From: JAFGSZ01 sp964492185
GTDB taxonomy: Bacteria > Bacteroidota > Bacteroidia > Bacteroidales > UBA10428
Length of the DNA stretch: 25,753 nucleotides
Direction: 5' to 3'
NCBI GenBank assembly: GCA_964492185.1
Contig: CAZBJH010000038.1
Coordinates: forward strand, 1-25,753
A model generated the notes under the pieces. That model had not been told where the DNA came from. It worked only from the letters and a program-made list of their open reading frames with translations, and ran no database searches. Positions 1 to 7,767 of the stretch are shown in pieces. The position numbers and the translations under genes were made by a program. Within the stretch, counting starts at the first letter, position 1; each line of letters opens with the position of its first letter.

Positions 1-107
1 GACTGGCAGGACCTGCAAGACTTATTCCTATAAACAAATCAACAAATAAACTTATTGGCCCACCCCTACCCCTCCAGGAGGGGGAATACTCAACTCCTCA
101 ACTTCAA
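1..107 (-). repeat. Modular intergenic repeat, copy A (downstream of hydC)
   Basis: Read on the minus strand, this stretch contains in order a GTTGAGGAGTTGAG block, a G/C-rich dyad (CCCCTCC and GGAGGGG at 69-83, one-base loop) followed by a GGGGTGGG block, the motif GTTGATTTGTTTATA, and a TCTTGCAGGTCCTGCCAGTC block. The same modules recur in the same order on the plus strand at 4910-5185. The two copies therefore flank the hydrogenase operon in inverted orientation. The dyad could also weakly terminate the hydC transcript, but no T-run follows it. No coding potential is seen. Confidence 0.7.
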
Positions 108-602
108 TTACTCTTCCTTCTCCCTGTATTCCTGAATAATGTCCTGCACCATTTCCGGTGCTACCCTGCCATAGGTTTTATCACCAACTATTACCACGGG
201 AGCCAGCCCGCATGCCCCCACGCAGCGCAGGCAGCTAATGGAGAACATTCCGTCGGCGGTGGTTTCTCCCACATCGATATCAAGCACTTTTTTGAATTCT
301 TCCAGCACATTTTCGGCTCCTCTCACATAACATGCCGTGCCGGTACAGATGGATACAGGGTATTTCCCTTTTGGTAACATGGAAAAAAATGAATAAAATG
401 TTACTACACCATATACTTTGGCGACCGGCACATTCAGTTCCCGGGCCACCACTTCCTGCACTTCTGCAGGAAGATAGCCAAATGTTCCCTGAATTTTATG
501 CAAAACATTAATCAATTCACCGGAACGGTTATCGAATGATTTGCATATCGCTTTGATCTTATCGACATGTGATTTTTTTAATTCAACTTTTATATTGGAC
601 AT
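108..602 (-). CDS. hydC: [FeFe] hydrogenase gamma subunit HydC (NuoE-like [2Fe-2S] protein)
   Basis: This 164-residue protein has the NuoE / 24-kDa fold signature. A helical N-terminus (SGELINVLHKIQGTFGYLP, about residues 27-45) precedes a thioredoxin-like [2Fe-2S] domain. The four cluster ligands are visible: C86 and C91 in CTGTACYVRG, then C127 and C131 in CLRCVGACGLAP. In HydABC-type hydrogenases this subunit carries electrons between the HydB flavin module and HydA. It is the last gene of the operon, 25 nt after hydA, and starts with ATG. NuoE of complex I is the alternative, but the adjacent hydA and hydB and the absence of other nuo genes favour HydC. The family assignment is firm. The cytoplasmic trimer is inferred from the neighbours. 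Confidence 0.93.
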   Translation of the reverse strand: MSNIKVELKKSHVDKIKAICKSFDNRSGELINVLHKIQGTFGYLPAEVQEVVARELNVPVAKVYGVVTFYSFFSMLPKGKYPVSICTGTACYVRGAENVLEEFKKVLDIDVGETTADGMFSISCLRCVGACGLAPVVIVGDKTYGRVAPEMVQDIIQEYREKEE

Positions 603-627
603 TGTCTTATATATTTTATTATGATTG

Positions 628-2409
628 TTACGATTCGATGTAGATGATTTTTTTGCTTCTGTCTACATAATGCGTATGCAATAGTTTATGTGCTTTATCG
701 CTCATTGGTTTTCCGAGATATTCCTCGTATAGTTTTATAATATAAGGATTTTCGTGCGATTTTCGCAGTGTTTTGTTTTTATCCTCTTTATAAATAGCTT
801 CCATTCGTTTTTTCAGAATGTTAAAATCTCCATGATGTATAGGCTGGCCACCACCCCCGATACACCCCCCGGGGCATGCCATGATCTCAATGGCATGAAA
901 ATCAGATTTTCCGTTACGAATATCCTCAAGCATTTGTCTTGCCTTGCCCAATCCGTGAGCGATACCGATATTAATAGGCAATCCGTCAAAATCGATTGTA
1001 GCATGGCGGATACCATCCATTCCGCGTAATTCATTAAAATCGATAGCATTTAGTTTTTTTCCGGTATGCAATTCATAAGCAGTTCTTACCGCGGCTTCGA
1101 TAACACCGCCTGTTGTTCCGAATATCACACCGGCACCTGTTGATTCACCCAGCGGCGCATCAAAGTCATCGTCCGGCAGGGAATTGAAATCAATGTTTGC
1201 CCGTTTAATTAATTGGGCCAGTTCACGGGTGGTGATCGAATAGTCCACATCAGGATTGCCATTAACCTTGAATTCATCACGCTGGCATTCGTATTTTTTA
1301 GCCAGGCAGGGCATGATGGATACGACAATAAGGTCCTCCCGCGGTGTAGTGATCTTATCAGCAAAATAGGTTTTGGCTATTGAGCCGAACATTTGTTGGG
1401 GAGACCGGGCTGTTGACGGGATATCGAGCATATCGATAAACTGGGATTCAAAAAAATTCACCCATGCCGGGCAGCATGATGTCAGGATCGGCAATTTAAC
1501 CGATTTATCGCCGTTCAGATGGCGGGTAAGCCTGTCAAGCAGTTCGGTGCCCTCTTCCATGATCGTTAAGTCAGCAGCAAAATCAGTATCAAATACATAG
1601 TGAAATCCCAGTTGTCGTAAGGCCGATACCATTTTACCCGTTACCAGGGTACCGGGCTCCAGACCAAATTCTTCACCCAGCGCAGCACGCACTGCCGGAG
1701 CAGTCTGTACGACCACTTTTTTGGAAGGATTGGACAGGTCCCTGATCAGCTGGTTGGTGTGATTGACCTCGGTCAGGGCTCCCGTGGGACAAACAGCCAC
1801 ACATTGTCCGCAATAGGTACATGTAGAATCTTCCAGGTCCATTTCAAAAGCAGGAGCCACCACGGATGAGAACCCCCTGTTCACAGCCGAAAGTGCGCCG
1901 ACGGTCTGAAACTCATTACACATGGTTTCGCATCTCCTGCACATGATGCATTTATCCATCTCACGGATAATGCTTGGCGAAAAGTCAGTCCGGTAAGTCG
2001 ACATTTCAGAAATATCCTGGTTGGGTATTTCCCGGATACCCAGTTTAATTGCCATATCCTGCAGTTCACAATTGCCGGATTTCGGGCATACCAGGCAATC
2101 TTTGGGATGATCGGACAGGATCAGCTCCATAACGATCCTTCGGGCATTTAAGACCCGCGTGGTATTGGTCCTTACAACCATTCCTTCAAAGACTTCAGTA
2201 GAGCAGGAGGGTGCAAGATTTCTCCTGCCTTCCACCTCAACCGAACAAATACGGCATCCACCGGGTTTATTTTCAATACCCAGGTCACCCAGATCCATAT
2301 AACATAATACCGGGATATCAATCCCGATTTTTTTGGCGGCTTTGTAAATAGTGGTTCCCTTTTTTACTTCAACCGTTTTATTATCTATTGTGAGTTTTAC
2401 TTTTTCCAT
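628..2409 (-). CDS. hydA: [FeFe] hydrogenase catalytic subunit HydA (NAD(H)-linked, group A3 type)
   Basis: This is the catalytic subunit that interconverts H2 with protons and electrons at an H-cluster. From the ATG at 2409 (593 aa) the modules are: a plant-type [2Fe-2S] domain (C36, C52, C55, C69); a His-Cys [4Fe-4S] site (H101, C105, C108, C114); two ferredoxin [4Fe-4S] sites (C154/157/160/164 and C197/200/203/207); and the H domain. The L1 motif is TSCCPAW (C312 as proton-relay cysteine, C313 as ligand), L2 is MPCLAKKYE (C368), and L3 is ACPGGCIGGGGQP (C512, C516). The spacings between the four H-cluster ligands match clostridial CpI. An in-frame TTG at 2418 could add three residues, but ATG fits better. 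It lies 33 nt after hydB. The modules and the hydB/hydC neighbours support the trimeric NAD-linked type. No HydEFG maturases are present here. Confidence 0.96.
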   Translation of the reverse strand: MEKVKLTIDNKTVEVKKGTTIYKAAKKIGIDIPVLCYMDLGDLGIENKPGGCRICSVEVEGRRNLAPSCSTEVFEGMVVRTNTTRVLNARRIVMELILSDHPKDCLVCPKSGNCELQDMAIKLGIREIPNQDISEMSTYRTDFSPSIIREMDKCIMCRRCETMCNEFQTVGALSAVNRGFSSVVAPAFEMDLEDSTCTYCGQCVAVCPTGALTEVNHTNQLIRDLSNPSKKVVVQTAPAVRAALGEEFGLEPGTLVTGKMVSALRQLGFHYVFDTDFAADLTIMEEGTELLDRLTRHLNGDKSVKLPILTSCCPAWVNFFESQFIDMLDIPSTARSPQQMFGSIAKTYFADKITTPREDLIVVSIMPCLAKKYECQRDEFKVNGNPDVDYSITTRELAQLIKRANIDFNSLPDDDFDAPLGESTGAGVIFGTTGGVIEAAVRTAYELHTGKKLNAIDFNELRGMDGIRHATIDFDGLPINIGIAHGLGKARQMLEDIRNGKSDFHAIEIMACPGGCIGGGGQPIHHGDFNILKKRMEAIYKEDKNKTLRKSHENPYIIKLYEEYLGKPMSDKAHKLLHTHYVDRSKKIIYIES

Positions 2410-2442
2410 ATTTTTCAAATTAATTTGAAATTTGTCAATATA

Positions 2443-4236
2443 CTAATTGATTACCACTGCATTGAATTTACACCGTTCCATACATGCCCCGCATTTAATA
2501 CATAATTCGGGATTGATCGTATGGACTTCTTTCCGTTCGCCGGTTATTGCACCTACCGGACAGGCCCTGGCACATGCTGTACAGCCAACACAGTTTTCAG
2601 CAATAATTTCGTATTTCATTAATGCTTTACATACACCTGCCGGACAACGTTTATCGTCAATATGAGCAATATATTCGTCCCTGAAATTGGCAATGGTTGA
2701 TAATACAGGATTGGGCGAACTCTGGCCGAGCCCGCACAGCGCAGTATCCTTAATAACATTACCCAGGTTGATCAGCCGGTCAATATCCTGGCGGGTGCCA
2801 TTTCCTTTCGTAATTTTGTCCAGTAATTCATACAGGCGTTTATTTCCGATCCTGCATGGGGCGCATTTGCCACATGACTCGTCGACTGTAAAGTCAAGAA
2901 AGAATTTCGCCACATCAACCATACAATCATCTTCGTCCATCACAACCATTCCTCCCGAACCCATCATCGATCCTGCAGCAATCAGGTTATCATAGTCGAT
3001 AGGAGTATCCAGGTGCTTTTCCGTGAGACACCCCCCGGATGGCCCTCCGGTCTGTACTGCTTTGAATTTTTTGTTGTTTTTGATTCCTCCGCCGATCTCG
3101 AAAATCACTTCGCGTAACGTGATGCCCATAGGCACTTCAATTAATCCGACATTATTGATCTTGCCGGTAAGGGCAAATACTTTTGTCCCTTTCGACTTTT
3201 CAGTGCCTATATTACTGAACCATTGGGGACCTTTATTGATGATTACCGGGATGTTCGCCAGGGTTTCCACGTTATTTACCGTAGTTGGCTTACCGAGGTA
3301 TCCCGATTGGGCCGGGAAGGGGGGCTTGAGAGTGGGCTCCCCGCGGTTTCCTTCCATCGAGTGGATCAGCGCGGTTTCTTCTCCGCATACAAACGCACCG
3401 GCACCATACCGCAGGTCAATATCAAATTTAAATCCCGAATTAAGGATATTATTACCCAGTAGTCCATATTTCCTTGCCTGGTCAATAGCTGTTTTTAACC
3501 TTTCAATGGCCAGTGGATATTCGGCCCTGATATAAACCAGTCCTTTATTGGCACCAATACAATAAGCACAAATAGTCATGGCTTCTACAACCGAGTTTGG
3601 GTCACCTTCCAGTATCGACCGGTCCATGAAGGCTCCCGGATCACCTTCATCGGCATTACAAACCACATATTTTTCGTCACTTTCATTTTTAAAGGCAAGT
3701 TCCAGCTTTAGTCCTGTAGGAAATCCCCCGCCCCCGCGTCCGCGCAGGCCTGAATCTTTTAACATCTGAATGGTTTCTTCCGGGGTTTTGGTAGTAAGCA
3801 CGGTACCCAGCGCTTCATAACCATCCCGTGCAATATATTCATCAATATTCTCGGGATTGATAATACCGCAATTACGCAAGGCAATCCGAACCTGTTTTTT
3901 ATAAATGTTCATCCCTTTCGAATCGCTTATTTTTTTATGGGTTTCCGGATCCGTAAATAGCAGCCTCTCTACTTTCCTGCCTTTCAGGACATGTTCCTCA
4001 ACAATAGTTGCTGCATCTTCCGGTTTTACCTGCACGTAAAAGGTATTATCAGGAATAATTTTAACAACAGGCCCTTTTTCACAAAAACCGAAACAACCGG
4101 TCATAACAACCTGGGCATAATCATCCAGCCCCTGTTTACTGATCTCCCTGTTCAGATTTTCAGCAATGGTATTGCTTTCGGAAGCTTTACATCCCGCGCC
4201 TCCACAAACCAGTAAATGGATTTTATATTCTGACAT
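2443..4236 (-). CDS. hydB: [FeFe] hydrogenase beta subunit HydB (NuoF-like NAD(H)/FMN flavoprotein)
   Basis: This 597-residue flavoprotein is the NAD(H) site of the HydABC complex. Residues 1-90 form a thioredoxin-like [2Fe-2S] domain (C11, C16, C48, C52). Residues 115-520 are the NuoF core: the glycine-rich GRGGGGFPTG (166-175), NADEGDPGAFMDR (194-206), GAGAFVCGEETALI (278-291), and a [4Fe-4S] site made by C455, C458, C461 and C501. The C-terminus adds a two-cluster ferredoxin domain (C549/552/555/559 and C579/582/585/589). This domain is typical of HydB and absent from ordinary NuoF. It starts at an ATG 14 nt after the preceding gene and is followed closely by hydA. Bifurcating enzymes of this class use NADH and reduced ferredoxin together. 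That mechanism is family knowledge and is not shown by the sequence alone. Confidence 0.95.
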   Translation of the reverse strand: MSEYKIHLLVCGGAGCKASESNTIAENLNREISKQGLDDYAQVVMTGCFGFCEKGPVVKIIPDNTFYVQVKPEDAATIVEEHVLKGRKVERLLFTDPETHKKISDSKGMNIYKKQVRIALRNCGIINPENIDEYIARDGYEALGTVLTTKTPEETIQMLKDSGLRGRGGGGFPTGLKLELAFKNESDEKYVVCNADEGDPGAFMDRSILEGDPNSVVEAMTICAYCIGANKGLVYIRAEYPLAIERLKTAIDQARKYGLLGNNILNSGFKFDIDLRYGAGAFVCGEETALIHSMEGNRGEPTLKPPFPAQSGYLGKPTTVNNVETLANIPVIINKGPQWFSNIGTEKSKGTKVFALTGKINNVGLIEVPMGITLREVIFEIGGGIKNNKKFKAVQTGGPSGGCLTEKHLDTPIDYDNLIAAGSMMGSGGMVVMDEDDCMVDVAKFFLDFTVDESCGKCAPCRIGNKRLYELLDKITKGNGTRQDIDRLINLGNVIKDTALCGLGQSSPNPVLSTIANFRDEYIAHIDDKRCPAGVCKALMKYEIIAENCVGCTACARACPVGAITGERKEVHTINPELCIKCGACMERCKFNAVVIN

Positions 4237-4250
4237 ATTATTTTTCTTTA

Positions 4251-4634
4251 TTATTTCGTTTCGTCAATATTTTGGTAATTCACGGGTATGATCCCTTCAA
4301 TAAGCTCTCCGTTTTTGATATATCGTTCGATGATCTCATCGGCCTTTTTGGCATCAACATAACCGAATACAACAGGTTCTTTTCCCGGAAGGGTAACTTC
4401 CACGGTCGGTTCGGCATAGCAATATCCCATACAACCGGTCTGCGTAACGATTGCTTCGATATTTCTTTTCTCCAGCTCATCCACAATATAGTTCATCGTT
4501 TCCTTTGAACCGGATGCTATACAGCAGGTAGCCATGGCAACTTTAATTTGTATTAAATCGCCGGGATGTTTGCTTTTATCGTTCAATTTATCCCGCGTTT
4601 TATGCAGGTCATTCAATGTTTTGATTTTTCCCAT
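4251..4634 (-). CDS. Thioredoxin-fold [2Fe-2S] ferredoxin-like protein, hydrogenase-associated
   Basis: This 127-residue protein opens the hyd operon, 14 nt before hydB. After a charged N-terminus (1-28) it has a thioredoxin-like ferredoxin domain with two cysteine-bearing loops: ATCCIASG (C37, C38) and TQTGCMGYCYAEP (C68, C72). The second loop has the family's C-x3-C pattern. The first has two adjacent cysteines instead of the C-x4-C seen at the start of HydB, so a four-cysteine cluster would need unusual geometry or a different set of ligands. Small proteins of this type often precede HydB in NAD-linked [FeFe] hydrogenase operons and are assumed to help electron transfer or assembly. The exact role here is unknown. 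Confidence 0.8.
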   Translation of the reverse strand: MGKIKTLNDLHKTRDKLNDKSKHPGDLIQIKVAMATCCIASGSKETMNYIVDELEKRNIEAIVTQTGCMGYCYAEPTVEVTLPGKEPVVFGYVDAKKADEIIERYIKNGELIEGIIPVNYQNIDETK

Positions 4635-4833
4635 GTTTACTCTTTATTATAATCTGGTTATTGGGTTATTCTTGAAGTTATGTAATTATTTCCTGACAGA
4701 AAAACATCATAAAACCACTTTTTTGATATTTGCATCCTTTTCAGCGATTTTTGTTTATAAAAAAGCATAAATAAAGGATGAAATAGTTTTAATTGTATTG
4801 TTGATAATATGTTCCGAATATCACTACGCAAAA

Positions 4834-4882
4834 TTAAGCATTTTGTTGTTATTAAAATAACAATAAATTCTGAAATGCTTAA
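4834..4882. repeat. Two-tier inverted repeat (hairpin) between hypB and the hyd operon
   Basis: The outer arms TTAAGCATTT (4834-4843) and AAATGCTTAA (4873-4882) are perfect 10-bp complements. Nested inside are TTGTTATT (4846-4853) and AATAACAA (4856-4863), another perfect 8-bp pair. On the minus strand four T residues follow the outer arm, so it could end hyp transcripts. It could equally be a protein-binding dyad about 200 nt upstream of the first hyd gene. The structure is directly visible, but its role is not. Confidence 0.55.
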
Positions 4883-4909
4883 TATGTAATGGTTCTAAAT
4901 AAATGATAA

Positions 4910-5185
4910 GGGTAGGAGGTTGAGAGGTTGAGAAGTTGAGAGGTTGAGGAGTTGAGAAGAGAAAGTTGATTTGTTTATCTGTTGATTTGTTTATAAGATA
5001 AAACTTTCCTTTCAGCAGTTATTCCCCTCCTCCGGAGGGGGGCAGGGGTGGGTCAATAATAAGTTGAGAAGTTGAGAAGTTGAGGAGAAAAAGTTGATTT
5101 GTTGATTTGTTTATAAAGAAAGTCCTGCCGGTCTTGCAAGTCATGCCAGTCCTGCAAGTCATGCCAGTCCTGCCGGTCCCAAAAC
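4910..5185 (+). repeat. Modular intergenic repeat, copy B, with internal tandem units
   Basis: This is a longer version of the copy at 1-107. It contains repeated GTTGAGAGGTTGAGAAG-type blocks (about 4917-4957 and 5062-5090), GTTGATTTGTTTATA motifs (near 4968, 4981 and 5094), and a dyad CCCCTCC/GGAGGGG (5024-5040) followed by GGCAGGGGTGGGTCAATAA. After these come an 18-nt unit TCCTGCAAGTCATGCCAG repeated with variants at 5124-5178. No open reading frame of note overlaps it. The rest of the 4635-5378 gene-free stretch holds the hairpin at 4834-4882 and the heptamer array at 5250-5341. Confidence 0.7.
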
Positions 5186-5249
5186 CAGCAAGAGTTTGAG
5201 TATTGAGTAAGAAACCGGTTAATTCACCGATTACCGAATACTTTTTTAC

Positions 5250-5341
5250 TTTCAGCTTTCAGCTTCGAGCTTTTTTCCTTTCGGCTTTCGGCTTTCGGCT
5301 TTCGGCTTTCGACTTTCGGCTTTCGCCTTCCGGCTTCCGGC
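5250..5341 (+). repeat. Tandem heptamer array (TTTCGGC and variants)
   Basis: About thirteen units of seven bases follow one another. They begin as TTTCAGC, become a run of near-identical TTTCGGC, and end as TTCCGGC. The array ends 37 nt before the hypB stop codon. It is a short-period tandem repeat that could vary in copy number by slippage. There are no spacers, so it is not a CRISPR array. Confidence 0.75.
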
Positions 5342-5378
5342 TATTAGGTTTGTTGATTTGTTTATAGGATAAATTTTT

Positions 5379-6236
5379 TTACTGGTTCGCGGCCTGCTGC
5401 TCCCGCAGCCAGTTTATCCATTGATCAAGACCTTCGCCTGTTTTGGCTGAAAGTTCGATGAATTGCAAACCGGGATTGATGCGAAGTGCATATTCACGGG
5501 TTTTATTGATATCGAAATCTACATAAGGAAGCAGATCAGTTTTATTAATGATGCAGAGCCGCGATCCGTAAAACATGTCGGGGTATTTCAGAGGTTTGTC
5601 ATCTCCTTCGGTAACACTGATTATAACTACACGCGATTTTTCACCCAGGTCGAAAAGTGCAGGGCAAACCAGGTTGCCGACGTTTTCGATAAGCAGGAAT
5701 GAATCATTTTTCGGATTAAGCTCTTTGACGGCACGATTTACCATTTCCGCATCCAGATGGCAGCCTGACCCGGTATTGACCTGGATTACAGGAATTCCGG
5801 TTTTTTCAATCCTGTTTGCATCATTCATGCTTTGCTGGTCGCCTTCAATAACAACAAAATCATCCTGATCTTTCATTGCTGTGAGGGTGGTTTCAAGAAT
5901 GGTTGTTTTGCCTGACCCGGGTGAACTAACAAGGTTTACGGCCGTAATATTCTTCGCTTCAAAAAATCCCCTGTTCCTTTCTGCAACAAGATTGTTTCTT
6001 GAAAGCGCGTCCTGCTCAATTGCAATGGTCTTTGATTGATGCTCATCAGCTCCTGAATTATGGGAATGTGAGTGGGAATGCGTATGGTTATGGCTATGCC
6101 CGTGGTCATGATTATGGTCATGATCGTGGTGGTGACTGAGTACTGTTCCGTCCCCATGAACATGGGTATGTTCTTCACCGGGTTTTGCCAGGGTATAACC
6201 CGTACCGTTTTCTCCGCAACCGCAAGTATCGCACAT
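5379..6236 (-). CDS. hypB: Hydrogenase nickel incorporation GTPase HypB, histidine-rich
   Basis: HypB is a GTPase that delivers nickel to the large subunit of [NiFe] hydrogenases together with HypA. The 285-residue product starts with the high-affinity Ni site CDTCGC (C2, C5, C7). Residues 23-66 hold 18 histidines, a nickel-storage type stretch. The G domain follows: P-loop SSPGSGKTT (104-112), EGDQQS (131-136), the metal-binding pair in GSGCH (C159, H160), ENVGNLVCP (184-192) and the guanine-specificity motif NKTDL (231-235). It is the last gene of the hyp cluster, 141 nt after hypA, and starts with ATG. The histidine-rich region suggests nickel storage as well as delivery (inference from other His-rich HypB proteins). 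Confidence 0.97.
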   Translation of the reverse strand: MCDTCGCGENGTGYTLAKPGEEHTHVHGDGTVLSHHHDHDHNHDHGHSHNHTHSHSHSHNSGADEHQSKTIAIEQDALSRNNLVAERNRGFFEAKNITAVNLVSSPGSGKTTILETTLTAMKDQDDFVVIEGDQQSMNDANRIEKTGIPVIQVNTGSGCHLDAEMVNRAVKELNPKNDSFLLIENVGNLVCPALFDLGEKSRVVIISVTEGDDKPLKYPDMFYGSRLCIINKTDLLPYVDFDINKTREYALRINPGLQFIELSAKTGEGLDQWINWLREQQAANQ

Positions 6237-6377
6237 ATTTATTGTTTTATTTTAGTTATTTTACTAATTTATGAAAAAGGGAGGTATGGTGCAAGAAACA
6301 GGACTATAATTGTTGTGCTGTTTTATGATAAAGTAATAAAAACTGTTCATTTTTCACCCTTCGTCCCATATCTAACA

Positions 6378-6725
6378 CTATCCGTCCTCCACCTCAATAG
6401 ATTTAACCTGGAGCTGTTTTCCGCTGATTATTGCAAACTGAAAAGCCCCGCATCGGGGACAGGCATCAGCATAACTGTCTATGGTGAAATGTTTGTGACA
6501 TTCAGCACATTCTGCCATAGCCGGGATGTCAGTGATAATCACTTCGGCGTTTTCAAGCATGGTACCTTTAGCGGCGGATTCCATGGCAAAATGAAGGGCA
6601 TCATGTACAACACCCGACAGGGTACCGATCTCAATATCAATACGGTTGATCTTTTTCGCGCCTGCCTGCCGTGCATTCTTTTCGGCTAAGCCGACAATAT
6701 CAACGGCAATTGAAAATTCGTGCAT
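6378..6725 (-). CDS. hypA: Hydrogenase nickel metallochaperone HypA
   Basis: HypA is a small zinc protein that hands nickel to the hydrogenase large subunit. This 115-residue protein has the expected N-terminal MHE, where H2 is the nickel ligand, and a zinc site formed by C73/C76 (AECAEC) and C89/C92 (CPRC). Length and layout are normal for the family. It lies 22 nt after hypE and upstream of hypB, matching its work as HypB's partner. The ATG start is fixed because the Met-His pair must be the N-terminus. Confidence 0.96.
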   Translation of the reverse strand: MHEFSIAVDIVGLAEKNARQAGAKKINRIDIEIGTLSGVVHDALHFAMESAAKGTMLENAEVIITDIPAMAECAECHKHFTIDSYADACPRCGAFQFAIISGKQLQVKSIEVEDG

Positions 6726-6747
6726 GACTTATAATCTAAATATCTGT

Positions 6748-7767
6748 TTAACAAATTCTCGGGAGTTGTTCACCGCTTAACATATTAATAATCCGTGTTC
6801 CCCCGGTAAGGGATTCGATCACTGCCCTTCCCGGTTTTTCACTGACCAGTTCACCAATTACAGCAGCATGTTTTCCCAGGGGATGTTGCCGCAGTATATA
6901 AAGGATCTCTTCCGCGTGTTCATTATCAACCACCATCATCACTTTGCCTTCATTAGCCAGGTAAAGAGGATCAAAGCCCAGAAGCTCACAAAAACCCAGC
7001 ACTTCTTCCCTCATGGGAATATCTTTTTCAAGGATATAAACACCAAAATCGCGTTTCTGAACCAGTTCGGAGAGTATGGTGGCCAGTCCGCCGCGGGTTA
7101 TATCCCTCATATAATGTATGGCACCGGTATTAGTTATACTTTTAATAAGTTGGTTCAGCGGTGCAACATCCGAGGTGACATTACTACTGATGTTCAATTC
7201 GTTTCGTGCACTTAGTACAGCCATGGCGTGGTCGCCCAGATATCCGCTGACAAAGATCTTATCTCCCGGGCCGGCCAATTTTCCGCCGGAGATATGACCT
7301 GCATTTTTTTCAATGATCCCGATGCCTGATGTATTTATAAAGATCTTATCGCATTGTCCTTTTCGTACTACTTTAGTATCTCCGGTAATGATTTGAATGT
7401 CTGCCCGTCCGGCCTCGTCACGCATGCTTGCTACTATCTCTTCGAGCTGTTCCATATCAAATCCTTCCTCTATGATAAAGGAAGCGCTCAAATACAAGGG
7501 TACAGCCCCGGATACTGCCAGGTCATTAACCGTGCCGCTTATAGCCAGATTGCCTATATTCCCGCCCGGAAAAAATACCGGGTCCACAACGTACGAGTCA
7601 GTAGTGAATGCCAGTTTACATTCAGGAAGATCTGCTATGGCTGAATCCGTAAGTTCATTCAGTTTATCGTTGCCGAAGTATCGCAGGAACAATGAGGTGA
7701 TAAGCTCATGTGAGAGCTTTCCCCCGCTTCCGTGCCCCAATAATATCTTTTTACTCGTCATTTGCAT
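6748..7767 (-). CDS. hypE: Hydrogenase cyanide-ligand synthesis protein HypE
   Basis: HypE dehydrates the carbamoyl group received from HypF on its C-terminal cysteine, forming the thiocyanate that supplies CN- to the active-site iron. The product is a PurM/AIR-synthase-like protein with LLGHGSGGK near the N-terminus, FTTDSYVVDP, NDLAVSGA, ITGDTKVV and MRDITRGGLA as nucleotide-site motifs. It ends exactly in PRIC, so the catalytic terminal cysteine is intact. An upstream in-frame GTG at 7791 exists, but the ATG codons at 7767 (339 aa) and 7761 (337 aa) are more likely. Either gives a short overlap with the end of hypD (17 or 11 nt), which suggests coupled translation. Confidence 0.96.
   Translation of the reverse strand: MQMTSKKILLGHGSGGKLSHELITSLFLRYFGNDKLNELTDSAIADLPECKLAFTTDSYVVDPVFFPGGNIGNLAISGTVNDLAVSGAVPLYLSASFIIEEGFDMEQLEEIVASMRDEAGRADIQIITGDTKVVRKGQCDKIFINTSGIGIIEKNAGHISGGKLAGPGDKIFVSGYLGDHAMAVLSARNELNISSNVTSDVAPLNQLIKSITNTGAIHYMRDITRGGLATILSELVQKRDFGVYILEKDIPMREEVLGFCELLGFDPLYLANEGKVMMVVDNEHAEEILYILRQHPLGKHAAVIGELVSEKPGRAVIESLTGGTRIINMLSGEQLPRIC

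Noticed and set aside
3023..3535. 170-codon plus-strand open frame
   Set aside because: It lies entirely opposite hydB, whose iron-sulfur and nucleotide motifs are intact. It has no recognisable domain and is a shadow frame.
5250..5341. Possible CRISPR array
   Set aside because: The units are 7 nt and directly adjacent, with no unique spacers and no cas genes in the window.
6072..6689. 205-codon plus-strand open frame across the hypB start and hypA
   Set aside because: Its Met/Val-rich beginning is the antisense of the HypB histidine stretch, and the rest is antisense to hypA. No family features.
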